NCBI GenBank assembly: GCA_002385745.1
Contig: DGEC01000073.1
Coordinates: forward strand, 1-44,965
Origin: Firmicutes bacterium UBA3936
GTDB taxonomy: Bacteria > Bacillota > Dethiobacteria > Dethiobacterales > Dethiobacteraceae
Length of the DNA stretch: 44,965 nt
Direction: 5' to 3'
The notes under the pieces were generated by a model, which ran no database searches, was not told the DNA's origin, and saw nothing but the letters and a program-made list of their open reading frames with translations. Position numbers and translations under genes: made by a program. Below are positions 23,668 to 31,368 of the stretch, piece by piece. Positions within the stretch are counted from its first letter, which is position 1, and each line of letters begins with the position of its first letter.

Positions 23668-24504
23668 ATGAGGCTAGGAGCACATCTTTCCATAGCAAAA
23701 GGGCTGGACAAGGCGGCGGAAACGGCTGCCAATATCGGTGCCAATACTTTTCAGTTTTTTACCCGTAATCCCCGGGGAGGCAGAGCCCGTATCATAACGG
23801 AAAAGGAAGCGGCGTCTTGGCAGGCAAAGCGCAGGCAGCATGATTTGTTCCCTGTTGTGGGACATTTGCCTTATACGGTAAACATGGCTGCTGCTGCAGA
23901 AAAGTCTTTTGCTTTTGCCAAAATGGTAATTTCCGATGACTTGCAGCGGATGGATGCCGTCGGTGTGGAGTACCTGGTGGTCCATCCCGGTTCCCATGTG
24001 GGAGCGGGTCGAGAGAAGGGTATTAAAAAGATCATTGAATCCCTGGAGGAAGCTTTTATACCCTCCCGGGGCAAAACTATGCTGCTTTTGGAAACCATGG
24101 CCGGACAGGGGACTGAAGTCGGATCATTGCGGGATATTCAAGAAATATTGTCTGCCCTCGGGCATCCGGAACGCCTGGGTGTCTGCCTGGATACCTGCCA
24201 CCTGACGGCTGCAGGTTACGATTTCCTGCAGAAGGAAGAAGTAGCTCGTTTGGCGGATGATCTGGCGGAGTTGGTCGGATTGGAGAGGGTGAAAGCCCTG
24301 CACATTAATGATTCCATGTTCCCGCCCAATAGCAAGCGTGACAGGCATGCCCGTATCGGCCAAGGTTATTTGGGCAGGGAAGGAATACTTAATGTCATTG
24401 CCCATCCTGTTTTCAGCGGCCTGCCGCTGCTTTTGGAAACACCGGTTGATGACTACCTGGAGTACAAAGACGAAATTGAACTTTTGCGTTCCTGGACCGA
24501 ATAA
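23668..24504 (+). CDS. nfo: Endonuclease IV (apurinic/apyrimidinic)
   Basis: Zn-dependent AP endonuclease of base-excision repair, 278 residues. Seen: R-L-G-A-H-L-S-I-A-K-G-L at the N-terminus, F-x-R-N-P-R, VVHPGSHVG, L-L-E-T-M-A-G-Q-G, V-C-L-D-T-C-H-x-x-A-A-G-Y-D, H-I-N-D-S and D-R-H-A-R-I-G-Q-G, so the full trinuclear zinc site is present. Endonuclease IV repairs spore DNA in Bacillus, where it acts beside SASP; the adjacency here agrees. GGCGGGGG lies just before the ATG. Confidence 0.96.
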   Translation: MRLGAHLSIAKGLDKAAETAANIGANTFQFFTRNPRGGRARIITEKEAASWQAKRRQHDLFPVVGHLPYTVNMAAAAEKSFAFAKMVISDDLQRMDAVGVEYLVVHPGSHVGAGREKGIKKIIESLEEAFIPSRGKTMLLLETMAGQGTEVGSLRDIQEILSALGHPERLGVCLDTCHLTAAGYDFLQKEEVARLADDLAELVGLERVKALHINDSMFPPNSKRDRHARIGQGYLGREGILNVIAHPVFSGLPLLLETPVDDYLEYKDEIELLRSWTE

Positions 24505-24541
24505 AAAAGGCATACCAACATGACGATTGGTATGCCTTTTT
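24504..24541. terminator. Bidirectional terminator between nfo and the acyl-CoA synthetase
   Basis: AAAAAGGCATACCAA (24504-24518) pairs perfectly with TTGGTATGCCTTTTT (24527-24541) over an 8-nt loop; the stem overlaps the last base of nfo. Confidence 0.9.
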
Positions 24542-24566
24542 AACGTTTACTTACGGGCAGGAGCCG

Positions 24567-26684
24567 TTATTTCGCTTCACCGTTAAGGGTGATTTTAACG
24601 TCAAGTGCCGCGGCGCCGTCCGGGTAAGCCACTACAGGGTTCAGGTCAATTTCGGCAATTTCAGCAAAATCAAGGGACAGTTGGGTAACCCTGGCTATGG
24701 CATCGACAATGGAAGGAAGATCGGCAGGTTCACTGCCCCGGTAGCCCTTGAGCAGGGTATAGGCTTTGGTTTCAGTCATCATTTCCTCAATATCTTCCCT
24801 AGTCATGCACTTGGCAAGGCGGAAAGAGGCATCTTTAAGCAGGTTGACGTAGATGCCCCCCATGCCAAAGGCAATCATGGGACCGAACTGGGCATCTTTA
24901 ATCATGCCGATAAGAATTTCGGTGCCCTTGGGCATCATTTTCTGAACTTCAATGCCGTAAATCGGTGCGTCGGGCAGGGCTTTGCTCACGCTGTCCATGA
25001 TGGCCTGATAAGCTTCCTTTACTTCCTGTGCCGTTTCCAGGCCTACCTTTACGCCGCCAACATCACTTTTATGCAGTATTTCAGGCGAGGCGATTTTCAG
25101 GACAACGGGATAGCCGAGTTTATTTGCAAGTTCGACCGCTTCATCGGGGCTCTTGGCGAGATAGACGGGGGCAACCGGTATTTTGTAGGCTTCTGCAACT
25201 TTAGTTGTTTCATAGCCTAAAAGAGCTGTTCTCCCGTCTTTAACAACTTCAGCAAAGACTTTCCTGACGGCTTCCTTGTCGACGTCCGCGGCCGGTGCAA
25301 GCGGTTTTGCGTTCATTACTTTTTCCCGCAGCTTGGAATATTTAACCATTCCGGAAATGGCCTGCAGGGCCGGCTCCGGGAAGGTATAGCAGGGGATGCC
25401 GGATTCGGATAAAAGTTTATTGCCTTCACTGATGCGTTCACCGCCCATAAAGGAAGTGAAAACAGGCTTGTCAGGATATTTTTTCCGCATTTCCACTATG
25501 ATTTCTGCGGTCTTTAACGGATCGATAACGGCTGTCGGTGAAAGGAGGATGAGAGCCGTATCGGTGTTTTCGTCGGCAAGGATTGTTTCCATGGCCAGAC
25601 GGTAGCGTTCATGGCTGGCATCACCCAGGAGGTCAACGGGATTGTAAAAACTGGATTCTGCCGGCAGGTTTTGTTTAAAATATTCTTTTGACTGCTCGTT
25701 AAAGCGTGACATTTTTAAGTCGTAGCGTTCCACACTGTCGGTAGCAATGATTCCGGGGCCGCCGGAATTGGTGACAATGGCTACACGGCTGTTTTTCGGC
25801 ACCGGCTGGTTAATAAAGGCTACGGCCAAGTCAAACAGTTCAGACATGGTGTTGGCACGAATTACACCGCACTGCTTGAATGCAGTCTCATAAGCGAGAT
25901 CACTGCCGGCAAGGGCGCCTGTGTGGGATGAGGCTGCACGGGCGCCGGCCTTGGACGTGCCTGATTTAAGTATAATAACAGGTTTTATTTTACTGGCTTC
26001 TGTTGCAACCTCAAGAAAACGGTCGCCGTCGGTAACGTCTTCCAGGTAGCAGAGAATAACGCTTGTATTGGGGTCTTGGGCTGCACACCAAATAAAGTCG
26101 ACTTCGTTTAAATCGGCTTTATTACCCATGGAGACAAATTGGGAAAAACCGATGCCGGCGCTGCGGCTCCAGTCCAGAATTGCGATAAGCATAGCTCCGC
26201 TTTGGGAAATAAAGGCGATTTTCCCTTGCAGAGGGGCACCGGGGGCAAAGGAGGCGTTAAGAGGCGTATTTGTATCGGTAATACCGACAACATTAGGCCC
26301 AACCATCCGCATGTTATATTGACGGCAGATGTTCACAAGCTCCTGCTCGCGCTGCACTCCTTCCCCGCCGATTTCTTTAAACCCTGCCGTGATAACCACC
26401 AGGAATTTGACGCCGGCTTCACCGCATTCCCGGGCAGCATTGAGGACAAGTTTGGCCGGGACGGTGATAATGGCTTCATCAACAGGTTGTCCGATGTCTT
26501 TTACGGAAGGAAAGCAGGGATAGCCTAGAATCTCTGTTGCGTTGGGGTTTACCGGGTAGATTTTGCCGGTATAACCGCTTTCTTTTAGATTTTCCACAAT
26601 GGAGTATCCGATTTTACCCGGTTTGCTGGATGCTCCGATTACTGCAACAGATCTTGGGTTAAATAGGGCATGCAAGTCACTCAT
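24567..26684 (-). CDS. Acyl-CoA synthetase (NDP-forming), fused alpha-beta type
   Basis: ADP-forming acetate/acyl-CoA ligase, 705 residues, which can make ATP from acyl-CoA during fermentation. Domain order: CoA-binding Rossmann domain (A-V-I-G-A-S..P-G-K-I-G-Y-S), succinyl-CoA-ligase-like domains with the phosphohistidine at about His254 in SSHTGALAGSD, then at ~480-700 an ATP-grasp domain (P-V-V-L-K-I-A-S-P-E-I-L-H-K-S-D-V-G-G-V). The fused alpha-beta order matches enzymes of archaea and anaerobic bacteria, where they pair with ferredoxin-linked oxidoreductases in amino-acid or aldehyde fermentation. It has a clear promoter at 26748-26776 in an AT-rich region. Confidence 0.93.
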   Translation of the reverse strand: MSDLHALFNPRSVAVIGASSKPGKIGYSIVENLKESGYTGKIYPVNPNATEILGYPCFPSVKDIGQPVDEAIITVPAKLVLNAARECGEAGVKFLVVITAGFKEIGGEGVQREQELVNICRQYNMRMVGPNVVGITDTNTPLNASFAPGAPLQGKIAFISQSGAMLIAILDWSRSAGIGFSQFVSMGNKADLNEVDFIWCAAQDPNTSVILCYLEDVTDGDRFLEVATEASKIKPVIILKSGTSKAGARAASSHTGALAGSDLAYETAFKQCGVIRANTMSELFDLAVAFINQPVPKNSRVAIVTNSGGPGIIATDSVERYDLKMSRFNEQSKEYFKQNLPAESSFYNPVDLLGDASHERYRLAMETILADENTDTALILLSPTAVIDPLKTAEIIVEMRKKYPDKPVFTSFMGGERISEGNKLLSESGIPCYTFPEPALQAISGMVKYSKLREKVMNAKPLAPAADVDKEAVRKVFAEVVKDGRTALLGYETTKVAEAYKIPVAPVYLAKSPDEAVELANKLGYPVVLKIASPEILHKSDVGGVKVGLETAQEVKEAYQAIMDSVSKALPDAPIYGIEVQKMMPKGTEILIGMIKDAQFGPMIAFGMGGIYVNLLKDASFRLAKCMTREDIEEMMTETKAYTLLKGYRGSEPADLPSIVDAIARVTQLSLDFAEIAEIDLNPVVAYPDGAAALDVKITLNGEAK

Positions 26685-26747
26685 TTTTTTAAATCACTCA
26701 CCTTCTGAACTTTTCCTGAGAAAATATTTGCATATTTCCCGAAGTCT

Positions 26748-26776
26748 ATTGTACCAGCTAAGTCGATAATAATCAA
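26748..26776 (-). promoter_or_regulatory. Sigma-A promoter of the acyl-CoA synthetase gene
   Basis: Read on the minus strand: TTGATT (-35), exactly 17 nt, TACAAT (-10). It leaves a leader of about 55 nt. Upstream, to about 26900, the DNA is extremely A+T-rich, which could act as an UP-element or operator region. Confidence 0.65.
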
Positions 26777-26942
26777 TCGCTGTTTATTATTTAGCACATA
26801 TAATAAATATTTATTTTCTATAAGGGATAATACTGATTATTTATTATTAATTATAATAAGATTAATTGTTTTCTGTAAAAAGAAAAGATTTTCTTTAGTT
26901 ACCGGCTGACAGGAGTGAATTATCAATACCCGGCCGCCGCAT

Positions 26943-27995
26943 TTAAACATTAAAACGGAAATTTATTATGTCACCGTCACAAACAGGGTAATCTTTACCT
27001 TCAAGGCGCAGTTTCCCCAGTTCGCGTGCAATTTTCAGCGATGCCCCTAGGGACATGAATTCAGCAAAATTGATTACTTCCGCCCTGATAAACCCACGTT
27101 CCATATCGGAGTGAACTTTGCCTGCAGCTTTTTTTGCCGGTGTGAAATTTTTTACTGTCCAGGCACGGACTTCATCTTCACCGACGGTAAAAAAGGAGAT
27201 TAAATCAAGCAGCCTGTAAGCTGCGGCAGCCAGGCGGGCAATTCCGGACTGTTTCAGGCCGTAAGCAGCCAAATACTCCGCCTGTTCCTCCTTGTCCATT
27301 TCGCTGATATCAATTTCCAGTGTTCCGCAAAATTCAATTACAGGATAACTGGCTTTTTCGCAAAGAGAAAGGAGCTCCCGCTGTCCGTCATAAATATGGT
27401 CCTGCAGTTGTTCCTCATCAATATTGACTGCCACTAAAACCGGACGGGAAGAAAGGAAAGCGTAATTACGCAGGCATGGCAGCTCACCGGCATCCCAGTT
27501 TGCAGATGAAAGGGGTTTCATCTCCTCAAGAAGTGATTGGCATTTTTCCAGAAAGGCAGTTTCCTCCTGAGAACGGCCTTTGTCTTTTTTGCGGCCAAGT
27601 ATTTTATCCAGCTGGAGCAAGTCGGTGAGAATCATTTCTTCCTGAAAGGAGGAAAAAGCTTTGTCCGGGGCAACCGGTTCACCGGGCCAGGGGACGGTCG
27701 GGTCGCGGTGAGCGCGGACTACGACAGTCAGTGCATCAAGGGATTTTAGCTTGCCGGCGGTTTCGCCGCTTATTTCGCTTTTTGCTCCCAGGGGAGGCAA
27801 ATCGCAGAATTCAAGTGTGGCGTAAACGGTTTTTTTGCCTTTGAAGACGGCAGACAACCGGTCTAGGCGTTCGTCAGGAACATGTGCCGTACCTATTGTA
27901 AGACCGCCCTTGCTGCGGGCCGGTGCAGCTCCGGTAAGGAGACGGAAAAGGGTTGTTTTCCCGGCAGACGCGGGACCGACAATACCGATTTTCAT
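26943..27995 (-). CDS. YchF/Obg-family P-loop protein (paralogue-like)
   Basis: A 350-residue translation-linked P-loop ATPase of the YchF branch. The N-terminal G domain has G-P-A-S-A-G-K-T-T-L-F (canonical YchF: G-L-P-N-V-G-K-S) and N-I-D-E in place of the GTPase NKxD; a coiled insert lies at ~125-160. The C-terminal TGS-like domain is well kept: FFTVGEDEVRAW, then A-A-G-x-x-H-S-D-x-E-x-G-F-I-R-A-E-V and Y-P-V-x-D-G-D-I-I-N-F. The altered G1 and shorter length suggest a diverged second YchF rather than the housekeeping one. The ATG at 27995 follows GAGGTG; the frame is open to a GTG at 28004. Confidence 0.85.
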   Translation of the reverse strand: MKIGIVGPASAGKTTLFRLLTGAAPARSKGGLTIGTAHVPDERLDRLSAVFKGKKTVYATLEFCDLPPLGAKSEISGETAGKLKSLDALTVVVRAHRDPTVPWPGEPVAPDKAFSSFQEEMILTDLLQLDKILGRKKDKGRSQEETAFLEKCQSLLEEMKPLSSANWDAGELPCLRNYAFLSSRPVLVAVNIDEEQLQDHIYDGQRELLSLCEKASYPVIEFCGTLEIDISEMDKEEQAEYLAAYGLKQSGIARLAAAAYRLLDLISFFTVGEDEVRAWTVKNFTPAKKAAGKVHSDMERGFIRAEVINFAEFMSLGASLKIARELGKLRLEGKDYPVCDGDIINFRFNV

Positions 27996-28060
27996 AAATT
28001 TCACCTCATGCTTTTCATCTTAAGCAGTAAGCAAAGAGATGTCAACATTTGCAAAAAAAA

Positions 28061-28073
28061 CGCCTTGCCGGCG
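28061..28073 (-). terminator. Rho-independent terminator of the permuted protease gene
   Basis: CGCC (28061-28064) and GGCG (28070-28073) pair over TTGCC, followed on the minus strand by eight Ts. The 13-base core is identical to that of the thiD terminator. Confidence 0.65.
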
Positions 28074-28087
28074 AATTTAGCGGTGTA

Positions 28088-29284
28088 CTAAAGAAAGTGC
28101 AGCGGGTAGAAGCGGTGCAGCCTGCCGATTACATCATGTTCCCGGCTGCCGCCGTCGCCGGCACCCGGCTGGAGAATAGGGTCTCCAAGTTTGGCACGGC
28201 CGTCGCTGCCGTTTGATGAGTTGGCGAGCACATGGTTGTTGGAAAGAATCAAAGGCTCGGAAGTGCGTGCATCATAGACAACGGCCCCCAGCGTACCGGC
28301 CGTTACCAGGTAATGGCCTATGCTGATTCCGGGTCTTGCAGGGCGCATTCTGCCGGTGCGTCCGGGATCGTTGCCGGCTGCAGGTGTTCCCGTAACGGCT
28401 GCAAGCTCGCCTGTTTCCAGCACATCAGTGAGCACACCGTTTATCTGTGAAGGTATCCGTTCTTCCTCCGGCAAGTCGTCCAGTGGGTTTTTTTTGCTTA
28501 CCAGCACTGTAATGCATGCCCGGCCGCTGTTAAAGCCCCGCCGCGTTTTATGCCCGATTCCTGCCCCCACCACATTGGGCAGTGATAAAAGAGCCGGTAT
28601 TGCGTTTTTGCAGATTTCCTCCAGTTCGCGGTAGCGGTTTTGCCTGTAATAAACTGCAGGCCAGGGGTATTTCTCCTTTGTCACCCTGACTGCCAGTTGT
28701 TCTGTTATTTCACTGATGGGATGATAGACGGCAACCAGGTCGCTGCCGGCAAACAAAAGGCCCAAGGCATTATTGTCCTCATCAAGAAGAAGGGAGCCGC
28801 TGTCGCCGGGACTGCCCATTTTGCCTGTTATAATCTGATTAACAAACCGGGCAGACCGGCCGGCTGTAAAATTTACTGTAACGGTGGCACCGATGACGAT
28901 TACATGCCCATATGTCAGCCCGGTGGAACGGCCGCTTTTTTTTACCGGTTGCCCCAGGTCTGCCGCGGCTTCACCGCGAACCTCGCCCACATCGCAGACG
29001 GAGCTGTCGAGCATTTCCGGATGAATGGGCTTGGCCAGAGCTGCGTCCACCTGAACGGGGGAAGCGGGTTTGGCTGCGGTGACGAAATATGTGCCCGGAG
29101 GCAGTCGGACCGAATAATTGCCTTTTCCGTCAGGCCGTATTATCTGTACTCTTTCACCGGGTACCGCCTTATATATTTCCAGTTCTTGTTCCGCCGGCAA
29201 TAATTTGCCGCTGAATATGCTTTTCCTTTTGACAACGAAAACATTTTCATCGCCTGCTATCCAAATGGAGGTTTTTCCGGACAA
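28088..29284 (-). CDS. Trypsin-like (NAL1-type) serine protease with circularly permuted halves
   Basis: A 398-residue protein. In the Firmicute family I recall, the order is V-V-G-x-G-I-G .. NNHVLAN (His) .. GDPILQPG-x-x-DGG .. VDAA-x-A-x-P (Asp) .. V-K-K-S-G-R-T-T-G .. GDSGSL (Ser) .. GLLFAGSD. Here the Asp/Ser half comes first (D80, VKKSGRSTG at 114-122, S162 in GDSGS, GLLFAGS ~175-181) and the His half second (LPNVVGAGIG ~235-244, H351 in NNHVLAN, LQPGAGDGG), ending at G-R-L-H-R-F-Y-P-L. The break falls exactly between the His and Asp segments. Residues 1-78 are an extra beta-rich piece (P-P-G-T-Y-F-V). All three catalytic residues remain, so the fold may still form. TTG start with AAGGATGATC upstream; a terminator follows. 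Confidence 0.8.
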   Translation of the reverse strand: MSGKTSIWIAGDENVFVVKRKSIFSGKLLPAEQELEIYKAVPGERVQIIRPDGKGNYSVRLPPGTYFVTAAKPASPVQVDAALAKPIHPEMLDSSVCDVGEVRGEAAADLGQPVKKSGRSTGLTYGHVIVIGATVTVNFTAGRSARFVNQIITGKMGSPGDSGSLLLDEDNNALGLLFAGSDLVAVYHPISEITEQLAVRVTKEKYPWPAVYYRQNRYRELEEICKNAIPALLSLPNVVGAGIGHKTRRGFNSGRACITVLVSKKNPLDDLPEEERIPSQINGVLTDVLETGELAAVTGTPAAGNDPGRTGRMRPARPGISIGHYLVTAGTLGAVVYDARTSEPLILSNNHVLANSSNGSDGRAKLGDPILQPGAGDGGSREHDVIGRLHRFYPLHFL

Positions 29285-29364
29285 ATCAGATCATCCTTCA
29301 CGATAAAATAGAGTAATTGCCGTCTCCTCCATATTACGCGCCGGACAGCGGGAACGTGCAGCCG

Positions 29365-29393
29365 TTGCAGTTATTCCGAAAAATGGCTATATT
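29365..29393 (+). promoter_or_regulatory. Possible promoter of the membrane protein at 29444
   Basis: TTGCAG (29365-29370), 17 nt, TATATT (29388-29393). The -35 is weak. A second, extended -10 (TGCTATACT at 29417-29425) is too near the ribosome-binding site to leave a leader. Confidence 0.35.
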
Positions 29394-29443
29394 AACTACA
29401 CAAGCCGGGGAAAAACTGCTATACTAAAAAAAGGAGGTTAACC

Positions 29444-30058
29444 ATGCAAAAGAAAACCAATAATTTAATACTGAATATAGCCCTGACAGGACTGGCCTTT
29501 ATGGCCGGCGGCATTGTCAGAACTTTCCTGGTAGAACTGACTTACGGCACCGGAAGCTATTTTATTATATTTACCGTTCCCTGGCTGGCTTTTATGGTGG
29601 AAGCAGTCCTGGGAATAACTGTTTTGTCATATCTGTTCCGGAACGAGTACCCTTTTCACAGCCTGTGGCGCTCGGGAATGACAGCCTTCGCCTTGGGCAG
29701 CGTTGTGCCGGCAGTTTTGTTTAACTACACTTTTTACTGGCTGTTGATTCTTCCCGGCATCCTGATCTCCCTGATTTTAGACAGGCTTATCTGCAAGCAG
29801 GGGAACAGGGGCGCTGTAGCCGCAACGCTCATAATAGGGTTTCTCATACCCCAGCTCTATATCTTTTTTTTCCGTGAGCTTACCTGGATAAAGGGACTGT
29901 CTGACTTTACAGGCATCGGCCCCATGTCGCTTATTTTCATCTTCGCAGATTTATTTATCGGTATTTTTGCCGCCACCGGCGTGGGGCTGGCGCTGCGGCT
30001 GCGAAAAAGTCCCGACAACGGAGCACGCACCGGCATTGCCAACCCCAGCAACGGATAA
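29444..30058 (+). CDS. Polytopic membrane protein of unknown function
   Basis: A 204-residue hydrophobic protein with about five or six transmembrane helices (roughly residues 9-27, 36-62, 75-93, 98-114, 123-142, 160-187) and a short polar C-terminal tail. The last segment, F-A-A-T-G-V-G-L-A-L-R-L-R, is glycine-rich. I recognise no family or motif. AAGGAGG lies 6 nt before the ATG. It is monocistronic, divergent from the protease gene and convergent with the dehydrogenase gene. Confidence 0.7.
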   Translation: MQKKTNNLILNIALTGLAFMAGGIVRTFLVELTYGTGSYFIIFTVPWLAFMVEAVLGITVLSYLFRNEYPFHSLWRSGMTAFALGSVVPAVLFNYTFYWLLILPGILISLILDRLICKQGNRGAVAATLIIGFLIPQLYIFFFRELTWIKGLSDFTGIGPMSLIFIFADLFIGIFAATGVGLALRLRKSPDNGARTGIANPSNG

Positions 30059-30087
30059 GCGCGCATTTAAACAAAATAAAAGAATTA

Positions 30088-30124
30088 CAGAGCGGTATCC
30101 GGCACATGACCGGATACCACTCTG
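30088..30124. terminator. Bidirectional hairpin terminator
   Basis: CAGAGCGGTATCCGG (30088-30102) pairs with CCGGATACCACTCTG (30110-30124) with one mismatch over a 7-nt loop, between two convergent genes. Confidence 0.75.
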
Positions 30125-30148
30125 TTTGAAGTTTGTTATTATAGTCTT

Positions 30149-31198
30149 TTAGAGATATTTGACGACAAGGTCGCCTACTTCACTAGTACTGTAGCCCATT
30201 TGACCGGCGGCCATGCTTTTCAGGTGTTTTTGACAGACCGTTACAATCGATTTTTCAATGCGCTCCGCACTTTCTTTTTCACCGAGTGTTTCCAGCATCA
30301 TGGCGGCGGCGCTGATGGCCGCCAGCGGATTGACGACATTTTGGCCTGTATATTTGGGAGCGGAACCACCGATGGGCTCAAACATTGAAACCCCCTCAGG
30401 GTTGATGTTGCCGCCGGCGGCAATTCCCATCCCTCCCTGGATCATTGCCCCAAGGTCAGTAATGATATCTCCGAACATATTTTCTGTGACAATGACATCA
30501 AACCATTCGGGGTTCTTGACCATCCACATTACGGTAGCATCCACATGGGCATAGTCGCGGGTGATATCGGGATAATCACGCTCGCCTATTTCATGGAAGA
30601 CGCGCTCCCATAAATCAAACACATAGGTAAGGACATTGGTTTTCCCGCAGAGTGTTACTTTCCTGCCCCTGTTTCTTTCCCTGGCGTATTCGAAGGCATA
30701 ACGCAGGCAGCGCTCCACGCCCATACGGGTGCAGACGGATTCCTGAATGGCGATTTCATGGGGCGTTCCCTTGCGGATAATTCCGCCGGCACCGGCATAC
30801 TGTCCTTCCGTGTTTTCGCGGACGACAACAAAATCAATATCTTCAGGTCTTTTGTCTTTCAAGGGAGTCTCTACGCCCGGGTAGAGTTTAACGGGGCGTA
30901 GGTTAATGTATAAATCCAGTTCAAAGCGTAAACGCAAAAGCAGACCTTTTTCCAGTATACCGGGCTTGACGTCCGGATGGCCTATGGCACCAAGATATAT
31001 GGCATCAAACCGGCGCAGCTCGTCAAGAACGCTGTCGGGGAGTGCCTCGCCTGTTTTCAGGTAGCGCTCGCCGCCCAAATCATAATGAGTAAAAGCAAAT
31101 TTTAAGTTGGCATTACCAAGGGCCTCCAGTACTTTCAAGCCTTCGCGGACGACTTCCGGGCCTGTTCCGTCGCCGGGTATAACGGCAATTTTATACAT
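30149..31198 (-). CDS. Isocitrate/isopropylmalate dehydrogenase family, probable 3-isopropylmalate dehydrogenase
   Basis: NAD-dependent beta-decarboxylating dehydrogenase, 349 residues. Seen: I-P-G-D-G-T-G-P-E-V, the substrate segment G-L-L-L-R-L-R-F-E-L-D-L-Y-I-N-L-R-P (LeuB-like leucines and arginines), V-V-R-E-N-T-E-G, the catalytic K-T-N-V, and T-E-N-M-F-G-D-I-I-T-D with its metal aspartates. The adenine loop reads E-P-I-G-G-S-A-P, with Gly where the family usually has His, so the cofactor site is slightly unusual. The substrate could also be tartrate, isocitrate or homoisocitrate; no leu genes adjoin it. AAAAAGGAGG precedes the ATG. Confidence 0.88.
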   Translation of the reverse strand: MYKIAVIPGDGTGPEVVREGLKVLEALGNANLKFAFTHYDLGGERYLKTGEALPDSVLDELRRFDAIYLGAIGHPDVKPGILEKGLLLRLRFELDLYINLRPVKLYPGVETPLKDKRPEDIDFVVVRENTEGQYAGAGGIIRKGTPHEIAIQESVCTRMGVERCLRYAFEYARERNRGRKVTLCGKTNVLTYVFDLWERVFHEIGERDYPDITRDYAHVDATVMWMVKNPEWFDVIVTENMFGDIITDLGAMIQGGMGIAAGGNINPEGVSMFEPIGGSAPKYTGQNVVNPLAAISAAAMMLETLGEKESAERIEKSIVTVCQKHLKSMAAGQMGYSTSEVGDLVVKYL

Positions 31199-31368
31199 GC
31201 AAGAGCCTCCTTTTTTGCCTTAATGTTATGTAAGTATGTTCTTTATTGTAATACATACGGAGAAAAAAAGGAAGTGGCAGACAAAAAAGGAATTATAGAG
31301 ATGATAGCTTGTGCTTGGCAAGTTTAGAAAAACGCAAAGCGAAAAAGTGAGGCTTTACGGAGGTAGCT

